9,195 nucleotides of DNA from an uncultured Clostridia bacterium. Lineage in GTDB: Bacteria > Bacillota > Clostridia > Christensenellales > Pumilibacteraceae. The DNA is taken from positions 1 to 9,195 of the forward strand of contig CAKQVV010000063.1 of NCBI GenBank assembly GCA_934277845.1, read 5' to 3'. Both the position numbers and the translations under genes were made by a program. Positions within the stretch are counted from its first letter, which is position 1, and every line of letters begins with the position of its first letter. The notes below the pieces were generated by a model. The model did not search any database. It saw only the letters and a program-made list of their open reading frames with translations, and was not told the origin of the DNA. Below, in pieces: positions 1 to 5,575 of the stretch.

Positions 1-3000
1 TTTGTAACCATAAGGTCGAACGAATTGTCTGCGAACGACGTTTCTTCAAAGCCTTTAATCTGAATTTTCGCCTGCGGATACAGTTTCGTTGCGATTTTAC
101 CCGTAACTCTATCAAGTTCTACGCCGTAAAGTTTTGCGCCGTTTGCTATCTCTTGCGGCATAAAGCCGAAGAAATTGCCCGTTCCCATTGCAGGCTCTAA
201 TATGCGGTTGTTGCCTTTTACGCCGAAACGAGTGAGCGCATTGTAAATACCGTCGATTACGGTTTTACTTGTATAGTGAGCGTTCAGAACGCTACCTTTT
301 GCCGCCGCGTATTCTTCTACGCTCAGAACGTCTTTCAGTTCCTTATATTCGTTTTGCCACGCGGTATTATGTTCGTCGAACGCTTGCACCAAACCGCCCC
401 ACCCGACATACTTTGCAAGCACTTTCCGTTCTTCATCGGTTGCTTCTTTTTGTGAGTTTACGAGCCTATTGACTAACTTTATGGCTTCGATATTGTTTCT
501 GAAACGCTGTTTCGCGCCGCCAAGTTCACTTTGCTCGAAACCGATTTTCGTCAGGTCTGTATTGCTTTCTTTTGTGGGTTCATCGGTAGGCTCTATCGGC
601 GTTATCTCGCCGCGTTCGATACGGTTCTCCCACTCTTCATCTTCTTCTGCGTCTAAATCCGAAACAGCCGTGCTATCCTCTTGTTCGTCCTTATAATTCC
701 AAAGATATTGAGTGTAGTAGTTGACGTCAAAGCCGTCGTCGGTCATTTCCACGTCGGAAACTTCTTCTCGTCTGCACAGTTCTTCGGCTATTTCATTTTT
801 GTGACTACGAACAAAGTTTTCATTATCTTTGAAATCCTCGAAAAACGAACAGTAGTTACCTTCCGTGCTTTCTTTGATTCCTTCCGCAAGTATGGCATTT
901 GCTATTTTTCGTATTTTTCCTCCTTCTTCGGGCGTTTGTTCGTTTCCCGCAATAAGCGATTCGATATACTTTCTGTCAAACGTTATTTCTATCCTTTGCA
1001 TTGAAAGGTCAACGTTTTCTACGCCTTTTTGTTTCAAAAAGTATTTCGTAAAATCTTCACGATGGTCTTTCAGAAAAAGATACTCACGTTCCGGCATTTC
1101 GTCGGATTTCACGCTTAATACGACGGTTTTATCATAGGACGGCTTATATTCGTCCGCACATTGCCGAGTGAAACGGTCAACGTATTCCTTCACTCTTTCA
1201 TCGCTTTGTCTATTACGTTCCTCTCTTGCCTGCCATACGGGGCAATACGGAAGTTTGAACAAGATATTCAGCGAAGAATAAGGATAAATATTACCATTAC
1301 CAACGGCACGAACTTCATCGAACTTTGCAATTTCTTTGTTTACGGCTTCGTAGTGTTGCGTATAAAACTGCATACTTTCTCCGAGATAATCCGGATAATC
1401 GCTGTATTTTTCGCAATATGTATGCGCTGTGCCGTATTCTACGATTTGCCTTGCTATTGTTTTTATAAGGTCGTTATCGTCTTTTGCGGTTTGTCTTTCT
1501 TCGCGGAATCTGACAAGCGTTGCGTATTCTTTCTGCTCTCTTTCGTTAAGGTAGTTGTCTTGGTCTATAAGGTCGGCAATTTTTACGGCAACTTGCTCCC
1601 ATTTCAGGTTTACCGCAACTTCGATTTCGCCCGTTTCCGTGTTCTTTTTGCTAAAACGAATGCCTTTGCCGTCGTGCATTTCGTCAATGCCGTCAGGTCC
1701 GCCACGACCGCCGATACCATACTCACGACTTAAAAAACGAGCAAAATCTTTCTCATACGGGTTTTTCTTGTATTCGGTATAAATGCGGATTTTTCCGCCG
1801 CTTACACCGCTACCGTCTTTCAGTATTTGTTCGGTAAACTTTTCTTCGGGCGTTTTTTCCTCAAACTCGTCGAACAGCGACCTTTGCATACTCGGTCGAT
1901 TGCGGCGTTCCCAAATCGGTTTTCCCCTGTTTTCGGGTTTCGGCTCTTTGGTCGGCTTTTTATCTTCTTCGTAATCGTAATCTTCTGTTTCTTCGTCCGA
2001 TTCCTCTTCTTCTGCGGCTTCAAACGCCTCTTCGATTTCTTCGTCAGTCGGTTCATCTTCATCGCCGTAATCGTCGTCAATCGGGAAACGCGTGTCTATC
2101 TCGCCTACATAATCGGGTTGCTCGTCCGTTTCTTCCTGTTCGGAAAAAATGCGGTCAAGCTCTTCGCTTTCTTCGGGCGATAATTCTTCAAGTTCAGATG
2201 TTTTTCTTGCTTCGTCGCGCGAAAGAATCTTAAAAGGCTCTGCGTCCGGCTCAACCACGACAACGCTAACCGACTCCGTAAGTTTTCCCAAATATCTGTC
2301 CGCAACGTGATACGGAAAACCGCACATAGGAATTCTTTCGTCTAAACCTACGTTTCGTCCCGTGAGCGTTAAATCGAGAATGGTCGCGGCTTGTTCAGCC
2401 TTTTCGCCCATTACTTCGTAAAAATCGCCCAAACGGTATACGACAATGCTGTCGGGGTTCGCTTTTTGAACTCGTAAATATTCCGCATAATACGGCAAAA
2501 CCGTCGTTTTTTCTTCCTGAGCTACGGGATGTTCGTCCGCTTTCGGAATTACAGGCTCGTCCGAAACGTATTCTTCGTCAATGTCGTCGATAACGGGTAC
2601 TTCGTTTTGCTTGTTGTAAATCGCGTCGTTTATGTCCTGTTGTAAGACTTCCGTCGCTTTCTGCACTTCACGAAACAGATCCGCGTTATCCTGTAAACCG
2701 TAAGGATAACCTTTCAGCGTGATTCCCCGTTCTTTCGGAAAACCCGTTGTCGAATACAACGAATACGCAACGCCTTCTGCAATGAGTCTGTTTCTTATCT
2801 CGTCGTTTTCGGTCAGAAAATCGTTCTGTCCGAGATAAGTTACGACTCCCGAAAGCATAATGCGGTAATCGCCGCGATTGCTGTCCGCAATTTCCGTGCC
2901 GTTCAACAAGTCAAGCCCGTCCAAAATCTTTTTTACGGGTTGCGTTATACGTCTGTAACGATTCTCGCCGTGCGTGTCGGCAACGTCGAATGCGAAGTAT

Positions 3001-3251
3001 TTGTTACCGTCGCTGTCGTAATACGGAATGCCTTTTCTGCCCTTTGTAACTCTTCGCCCTTGCGCGTTCCACTCTTCAAAAGAAAAGCATACGCTCGCGT
3101 TCGGTCGCTCGATTACGATCTGACAGGCATCGTGCAATGCGATATGCGGATTGTTCGCAACGAAACGATAAAACGTTTTGAGTTGTTCTCCGTCCGTCAT
3201 CATCGCTTGAATTGCGCGATTTCTGTCTGCGTTTCTTCTGATGTCGCTCAA
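1..3251 (-). CDS. Giant ICE-type DNA methyltransferase protein (probable methylase-helicase) with MutS domain I-like module, 3' truncated
   Basis: The frame is open from a TTG at 3251 to the window edge, about 1084 codons. Residues about 1-130 contain a W-N-A-Q-G-R-R-V-T-K-G segment weakly like ArdC-type N-termini. Residues about 250-345 closely resemble MutS domain I: the YLRVQKANPDSIVVYRLGDF-type run is followed by F277-Y278-E279 (the F-x-E mismatch-reading motif) and by IPMCGFPYHVADRYL. A very acidic linker (about 345-435) follows, then a segment with REYGIGGRGG and DGKGIRF (about 505-530), characteristic of large ICE proteins. Near the end come WGGL, AHYTS and methyltransferase motif I, E1019-P-A-M-G-T-G-N-F-F-G, then a YGVELD motif II. 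The window stops just before the expected N-x-P-F catalytic motif. Relatives continue into an SNF2/DEAD-type helicase and are proposed to modify or protect element DNA, rather like phage DarB; this part is inference. AGGAGG at 3268-3263 lies 11 nt before TTG, which overlaps the upstream stop codon (TTGA). ATG codons about 16 codons downstream are alternative starts. Confidence 0.9.
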   Translation of the reverse strand, partial: MSDIRRNADRNRAIQAMMTDGEQLKTFYRFVANNPHIALHDACQIVIERPNASVCFSFEEWNAQGRRVTKGRKGIPYYDSDGNKYFAFDVADTHGENRYRRITQPVKKILDGLDLLNGTEIADSNRGDYRIMLSGVVTYLGQNDFLTENDEIRNRLIAEGVAYSLYSTTGFPKERGITLKGYPYGLQDNADLFREVQKATEVLQQDINDAIYNKQNEVPVIDDIDEEYVSDEPVIPKADEHPVAQEEKTTVLPYYAEYLRVQKANPDSIVVYRLGDFYEVMGEKAEQAATILDLTLTGRNVGLDERIPMCGFPYHVADRYLGKLTESVSVVVVEPDAEPFKILSRDEARKTSELEELSPEESEELDRIFSEQEETDEQPDYVGEIDTRFPIDDDYGDEDEPTDEEIEEAFEAAEEEESDEETEDYDYEEDKKPTKEPKPENRGKPIWERRNRPSMQRSLFDEFEEKTPEEKFTEQILKDGSGVSGGKIRIYTEYKKNPYEKDFARFLSREYGIGGRGGPDGIDEMHDGKGIRFSKKNTETGEIEVAVNLKWEQVAVKIADLIDQDNYLNEREQKEYATLVRFREERQTAKDDNDLIKTIARQIVEYGTAHTYCEKYSDYPDYLGESMQFYTQHYEAVNKEIAKFDEVRAVGNGNIYPYSSLNILFKLPYCPVWQAREERNRQSDERVKEYVDRFTRQCADEYKPSYDKTVVLSVKSDEMPEREYLFLKDHREDFTKYFLKQKGVENVDLSMQRIEITFDRKYIESLIAGNEQTPEEGGKIRKIANAILAEGIKESTEGNYCSFFEDFKDNENFVRSHKNEIAEELCRREEVSDVEMTDDGFDVNYYTQYLWNYKDEQEDSTAVSDLDAEEDEEWENRIERGEITPIEPTDEPTKESNTDLTKIGFEQSELGGAKQRFRNNIEAIKLVNRLVNSQKEATDEERKVLAKYVGWGGLVQAFDEHNTAWQNEYKELKDVLSVEEYAAAKGSVLNAHYTSKTVIDGIYNALTRFGVKGNNRILEPAMGTGNFFGFMPQEIANGAKLYGVELDRVTGKIATKLYPQAKIQIKGFEETSFADNSFDLMVT

Positions 3252-3607
3252 TTTTTCTTCCACCTCCTTTGTCTTTTTTCCTGCAAGGGCAATTCTTTCC
3301 CGAACACCTCAAAATATATCTGCTGCCGAAGTTCAAAGGTCGGAAAGAATATCGCAAAGCAAGCCGCAGACGCGCCCATCGTTTCAATCAGAATCCGCAA
3401 ATGTTCTCTGCCGAACAGTTGCTTTGTTTTGAGCTTATGTACAAATTCTTGCTCGTCCATATCAAGGCGCGTTGCGATTTGGCTCGTTGTATAGCCGCTT
3501 TCTTTCAGCCAAGAATAGAACGCGCCGCTCCGTAAGGAATATCCTTCGATTTTTGTTCTGTCTATTTCGCCCTGTTCGGGCAAATGTCTGTTTTTAATTT
3601 CGGTCAT
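3248..3607 (-). CDS. Small HTH-domain protein (XRE/Cro-like), 119 aa
   Basis: A 119-residue protein with ATG at 3607 and AGGAGG at 3622-3617 (9-nt spacer). Residues about 25-77 (SGAFYSWLKESGYTTSQIAT, then RLDMDEQEFVHKL) read as a Cro/XRE-like helix-turn-helix that lets a short protein bind DNA. A hydrophobic helical stretch follows (about 78-105), and the C-terminus is strongly basic (EKRQRRWKKN). No enzymatic domain is visible. It sits between the sigma-like gene and the giant methyltransferase gene, and its TGA stop overlaps the TTG start of the latter. The two are therefore probably translated together, and this protein may regulate or accompany the methyltransferase. The DNA-binding call is from pattern only; the exact family is not recognised. 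Confidence 0.8.
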   Translation of the reverse strand: MTEIKNRHLPEQGEIDRTKIEGYSLRSGAFYSWLKESGYTTSQIATRLDMDEQEFVHKLKTKQLFGREHLRILIETMGASAACFAIFFPTFELRQQIYFEVFGKELPLQEKRQRRWKKN

Positions 3608-3613
3608 TGCGTC

Positions 3614-3703
3614 CTACCTCCTGACTGCCGTTTTTGTTCGGGATTCATACCCCCTCACTACTATTGGAAAGTTTCGGGGTGTCAGTACACGGTCTGGCAG
3701 CAT
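3614..3703 (-). CDS. Candidate 29-codon bridging ORF
   Basis: An ATG at 3703, five nucleotides after the sigma-like stop, opens a 29-codon frame. It ends in TAG at 3616-3614, inside the AGGAGGTAG that contains the next gene's ribosome binding site. The peptide is basic, beginning MLPDRVLTPRNF and ending RTKTAVRR. The ORF fills the gap between two genes almost exactly, which suggests translational coupling. However, no strong ribosome binding site precedes it, and it is short enough to be chance. The same DNA also holds an ACCCC/GGGGT inverted repeat, so the region may instead be an RNA element. Confidence 0.3.
   Translation of the reverse strand: MLPDRVLTPRNFPIVVRGYESRTKTAVRR
3656..3683 (-). 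promoter_or_regulatory. Inverted repeat in the sigma-HTH gap
   Basis: On the transcribed strand ACCCC is followed about 20 nt later by GGGGT, enclosing GAAACTTTCC and AATAGTAGTGAG. A wider CTGCC/GGCAG pair brackets the segment. There is no U tract, so it is not a standard terminator. It could be an mRNA structure upstream of the HTH gene's ribosome binding site or a protein-binding site. Support is limited to the short stems. Confidence 0.3.
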
Positions 3704-3708
3704 AAATC

Positions 3709-4143
3709 TTAATTTTTTTCTAAAATTTTTTTCAAGGCGGCATAAATACGTTGCATTGCGTTACTTACTGCTTGTTTGCCTATGCCAAAATACTCGGCAA
3801 CTTCGTCTTGCGATTTGTCCTCGAAAAAAACCATCTGCACCATAGCCTGTTGACGCGGATTAAGTTGCCGAAGTGCTTTATGTACTTGCTTTTTTATTTC
3901 GGCTTGCCGTTCGCTCTCTATAAACTGCTCTTCCGGGTTCGGATTATCGTCCGCAGGTTCATAGCCTGTTTCTTCATACATTTCATCGAGTGAAGAACAT
4001 TTTTCGTAATATGTATCTTCCGACTTTGTAAAGCGATCCATTTCACGGTTCAGCATTTTTACCGCTTGTTCCTGCTCTGCGGTTTCCACTTCGACTTTGG
4101 TTACTTGGTAACGGTTAAGTTTGTAATAGACTTTCTTTTTCAT
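3709..4143 (-). CDS. Sigma-70 region 4-like small regulator
   Basis: 144 residues from ATG at 4143, with GGAGG at 4157-4153 (9-nt spacer). The frame stays open further upstream to 4284, but that extension runs through two terminator hairpins and lacks a ribosome binding site, so the ATG at 4143 is chosen. The C-terminal half (residues about 87-144) is a sigma-70 region 4-type HTH: ALRQLNPRQQAMVQMVFFED is followed by SQDEVAEYFGIGKQAVSNAM. The N-terminal half is charged, with a Tyr-rich start (KKKVYYKLNRYQ), and shows no region 2, so this is not a complete sigma factor. Such short proteins are common in Firmicutes phages and ICEs, where they act as positive regulators; that role here is inferred. 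The gene sits directly behind the structured leader, which probably controls it. Confidence 0.85.
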   Translation of the reverse strand: MKKKVYYKLNRYQVTKVEVETAEQEQAVKMLNREMDRFTKSEDTYYEKCSSLDEMYEETGYEPADDNPNPEEQFIESERQAEIKKQVHKALRQLNPRQQAMVQMVFFEDKSQDEVAEYFGIGKQAVSNAMQRIYAALKKILEKN

Positions 4144-4155
4144 TGTTGAAATCCT

Positions 4156-4191
4156 CCGATTTTGATTTTTGTGTTTGAAAATCGCAATCGG
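4156..4191 (-). promoter_or_regulatory. Hairpin touching the sigma-like gene's ribosome binding site
   Basis: CCGATTGCGATTTT (4191-4178) pairs with AAAATCAAAATCGG (4169-4156), with two central mismatches and an 8-nt loop. The last two bases of the 3' arm are the first two of the GGAGG ribosome binding site, so the fold could lower translation. Its 5' arm repeats the CCGATTGCGA of the upstream terminator's 5' arm and can pair instead with that terminator's 3' arm. Confidence 0.5.
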
Positions 4192-4211
4192 ACAGATTCC
4201 TGCCCACAACG

Positions 4212-4253
4212 AAAAAAGCCCGACTGCGAGGGGTAAAATCCTCGCAATCGGGC
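4212..4253 (-). terminator. Intrinsic terminator 2 in the sigma leader
   Basis: GCCCGATTGCGAGG (4253-4240) pairs with CCTCGCAGTCGGGC (4231-4218), a 14-bp stem around an 8-nt loop, followed by six T (4217-4212). The only non-Watson-Crick pair is a U-G that works in the minus-strand RNA but not in the plus-strand RNA, confirming direction. It lies about 70 nt before the sigma-like start, so read-through must be possible for expression from upstream. Confidence 0.85.
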
Positions 4254-4266
4254 ATAAAAAGGCATC

Positions 4267-4327
4267 AAAAAAGAAGCCTGACAAATAGAGTAACCCTATG
4301 CTTTCAGGATTTTACTATCTGTCAGGC
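4267..4327 (-). terminator. Intrinsic terminator 1 in the sigma leader, overlapping the leader ORF
   Basis: GCCTGACAGATAG (4327-4315) pairs with CTATTTGTCAGGC (4288-4276), 13 bp with one G-U, followed by TTCTTTTTT (4275-4267). The large loop has an inner AATCCT/AGGGTT stem. The 5' arm contains the last four codons of a 14-codon leader ORF (CCT GAC AGA TAG), so a ribosome finishing that ORF would block the hairpin. This is the usual design of translation-coupled attenuation. Confidence 0.8.
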
Positions 4328-4359
4328 TCCTCACGATTCTCTGTCGAGTTCAGCCTCAT
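4315..4359 (-). CDS. Candidate leader peptide, 14 aa
   Basis: ATG at 4359 opens a 14-codon ORF (MRLNSTENREEPDR) ending in TAG at 4317-4315. Its end coincides with the 5' arm of terminator 1, the arrangement expected of an attenuator leader peptide. There is no good ribosome binding site. However, a short frame from GTG at 4391 (MPLYFFSDILL) ends in a TGA that overlaps this ATG as ATGA, so coupled translation is possible. I do not recognise the peptide from a named system. Confidence 0.45.
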   Translation of the reverse strand: MRLNSTENREEPDR

Positions 4360-4391
4360 AACAAGATGTCAGAAAAGAAATACAACGGCAC
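4356..4391 (-). CDS. Candidate upstream leader ORF, 11 aa
   Basis: GTG at 4391, preceded by purine-rich GGGGAAAGAA, opens MPLYFFSDILL. Its stop overlaps the start of the second leader ORF (ATGA). A further in-frame GTG lies at 4403. It is very short with a non-ATG start; support comes mainly from the overlap and the structured RNA behind it. Confidence 0.25.
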   Translation of the reverse strand: MPLYFFSDILL

Positions 4392-4401
4392 TTCTTTCCC
4401 C

Positions 4402-4430
4402 ACTATACTATTCAGTTTTCAGTTTGAGTA
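4402..4430 (-). promoter_or_regulatory. Possible leader promoter with tandem 7-bp repeat
   Basis: A TATAGT -10-like hexamer (4407-4402) sits below two head-to-tail copies of AAACTGA (4425-4412), immediately after the stop codon of the Cys4 gene. The -35 position (TACTCA) is poor, so if this is a promoter it may need an activator binding the direct repeats. The call is weak; transcripts may simply arrive from the upstream gene. Confidence 0.3.
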
Positions 4431-4431
4431 T

Positions 4432-4623
4432 TTAGGCGTGTTGTTTTAGTTTTGTCGGAACGTCCGGCGTCGTAAAGATCGGCTTTTTGCTGATATGTAT
4501 ATCATCTTCTTCGATGATAACGGAAGCAAATTCTCCGCACTTCGGACACTCCATTTCCACTTTCGTTCCGTTCTCGCCCTTACACAGGCGACGACCGCAT
4601 TTCGGACACATTGCGTATTTCAT
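4432..4623 (-). CDS. Small Cys4 zinc-ribbon protein, 63 aa
   Basis: 63 residues, ATG at 4623, with AGGAGG at 4639-4634 (10-nt spacer). Two knuckles, C6-P-K-C9-G and C26-P-K-C29-G, are separated by 16 residues and should bind one zinc ion. C14 is an extra cysteine. The C-terminal half is acidic then polar, with no other domain. Small zinc ribbons of this kind (for example the Com-like and cysteine-rich KTR proteins of phages and ICEs) may act in nucleic-acid binding; no KTR motif is seen here, so the family is left open. It lies between the LexA-like gene and the sigma leader. Confidence 0.8.
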   Translation of the reverse strand: MKYAMCPKCGRRLCKGENGTKVEMECPKCGEFASVIIEEDDIHISKKPIFTTPDVPTKLKQHA

Positions 4624-4734
4624 ATAAATACAACCTCCTTTCTCCCTAAACTTACAAACGATTTGAATTTATCTAACTGCTACGGTATGGTCGGGATAAC
4701 TCCAATACAACAGTCAGACATCATTTGTAATCCA

Positions 4735-4762
4735 ATTATATATCTTTGCGCTTTCGGGGCAA
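4735..4762 (-). promoter_or_regulatory. Probable promoter of the Cys4 protein gene
   Basis: TTGCCC (4762-4757), a 16-nt spacer and a perfect TATAAT (4740-4735) lie in the 156-nt gap between the LexA-like stop and the Cys4 start. The -10 is consensus and the -35 matches four of six bases. The start codon is about 110 nt downstream, leaving a 5' untranslated region in which I see no clear structure. Confidence 0.45.
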
Positions 4763-4779
4763 AAACGCTTGATACCGAT

Positions 4780-5379
4780 TTAATTATATATGTGGATACA
4801 GCTTACCAAAACGCCCTGTATCTCACAGTCTTTGACGATAATATCTTTCATCTCTTTGTTTTCCGGGTGTAGCACCACTTTTCCGTTCCGTTTATAAAAA
4901 CGTTTCAGCGTTGTTTCACCGTTCATCATAGCGACTATAATATCGCCGTTCTCTGCCGAGTTCTGTTTTCTGATAACGACAAGATCGCCGTGCTTGATAC
5001 CGATGTCAATCATACTATCGCCGTGCGTATGAAGAATAAACAAGTCCCCACCGCCGAAAATCGCTCGCGGGAGCGTAACGCTTTCTTCTATCTGCTCCAC
5101 CGCGTCAACAGGTTGTCCGCACGCGATAGAACCGACGATAGGCGTGATTGCCACTCCGCTCGGCTTCAGCTTCGGCAACATATCGATATTGCCGAGCCTT
5201 GTCCGCTCTATCCTGCCGCTGTTTTCAAGCGCAAGGATATACGTTCTTACAAGGTTAAGCGAACTCATATTCAATGCTTTCATTACCTCTCTGAAACTTG
5301 GCGATTTGCCTTTTCTCTTTTGGTAGTCGATAATGAATTTTTCCATATTGTCCAATGTCGTCGTGTTGAGCGTTCTCAT
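4780..5379 (-). CDS. lexA: LexA-family self-cleaving repressor
   Basis: 199 residues, close to the usual LexA length. Residues 1-65 form the winged HTH (SPSFREVMKALNMSSLNLVR). The C-terminal part is an S24 LexA/UmuD protease domain: cleavage site I-A-C87-G88-Q-P, catalytic Ser in GDS122M, and catalytic Lys in TTLK159RF. Spacings of 35 (site to Ser) and 37 (Ser to Lys) equal those of E. coli LexA (A84, S119, K156). The scissile bond is Cys-Gly, as in UmuD, instead of the usual Ala-Gly. Such proteins repress genes until RecA filaments trigger self-cleavage after DNA damage. ATG at 5379 has GAGG at 5391-5388. A consensus promoter and a palindrome lie just upstream, consistent with autorepression. 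Whether it is the host's main LexA or an element-borne relative cannot be told from one window; the neighbours favour the latter. Confidence 0.88.
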   Translation of the reverse strand: MRTLNTTTLDNMEKFIIDYQKRKGKSPSFREVMKALNMSSLNLVRTYILALENSGRIERTRLGNIDMLPKLKPSGVAITPIVGSIACGQPVDAVEQIEESVTLPRAIFGGGDLFILHTHGDSMIDIGIKHGDLVVIRKQNSAENGDIIVAMMNGETTLKRFYKRNGKVVLHPENKEMKDIIVKDCEIQGVLVSCIHIYN

Positions 5380-5403
5380 CCGTAGTACCTCTTTTTACTA
5401 AAC

Positions 5404-5418
5404 TGAACTTTGCGTTCA
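5404..5418. promoter_or_regulatory. Candidate LexA operator
   Basis: A perfect TGAAC-N5-GTTCA palindrome lies between the -10 hexamer and the LexA-like start codon. It resembles the Gram-positive SOS box (GAAC-N4-GTTC), but with a five-base centre instead of four. Its position just past the transcription start fits autorepression. Confidence 0.6.
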
Positions 5419-5435
5419 ATTTAGATTGTAGCCGT

Positions 5436-5464
5436 ATTATATCATAAAAGACTATCTATTTCAA
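5436..5464 (-). promoter_or_regulatory. Promoter of the LexA-like gene
   Basis: TTGAAA (5464-5459), 17-nt spacer, TATAAT (5441-5436). This is near-consensus for the housekeeping sigma factor and places transcription start at about 5429, upstream of the palindrome. Confidence 0.85.
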
Positions 5465-5474
5465 ATTTTCAATT

Positions 5475-5486
5475 CCAAATATTTGG
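5475..5486. promoter_or_regulatory. Palindrome CCAAATATTTGG upstream of the LexA promoter
   Basis: A perfect 12-bp palindrome, extendable to 20 bp (5471-5490) with one mismatched pair, ends 11 bp upstream of the -35 box. The position suits a regulator-binding site, possibly for the neighbouring WYL protein; the partner is not known. Confidence 0.4.
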
Positions 5487-5525
5487 CATTGAAAGGTTTT
5501 TTCAAAAGTTTTTTTGTGAGCAGAT

Positions 5526-5555
5526 AAAAAAATATGCTCCCGCAAAAGCGAGAGC
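5526..5555 (-). terminator. Terminator of the WYL regulator gene
   Basis: GCTCTCGC-TTTT-GCGGGAGC forms an 8-bp stem (one U-G pair valid only in minus-strand RNA), followed by AT-A and seven T. It lies 20 nt after the WYL stop codon and separates that gene from the LexA promoter. Confidence 0.9.
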
Positions 5556-5575
5556 AACAATTTGTTAATGTTTGA

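Noticed and set aside
1161..1733. 190-aa plus-strand open frame
   Set aside because: It is antisense to the giant methyltransferase gene, has no ribosome binding site, and its sequence is Phe/Val/Cys-rich low-quality coding typical of a shadow frame.
4144..4284. 47-codon N-terminal extension of the sigma-like gene from ATG at 4284
   Set aside because: The extension reads through the terminator 2 and RBS hairpins and has no ribosome binding site, whereas ATG 4143 has GGAGG at ideal spacing.
4495..4872. 125-aa plus-strand frame spanning the Cys4 and LexA-like genes
   Set aside because: It runs antisense across two well-supported genes and their intergenic promoter, without a ribosome binding site.
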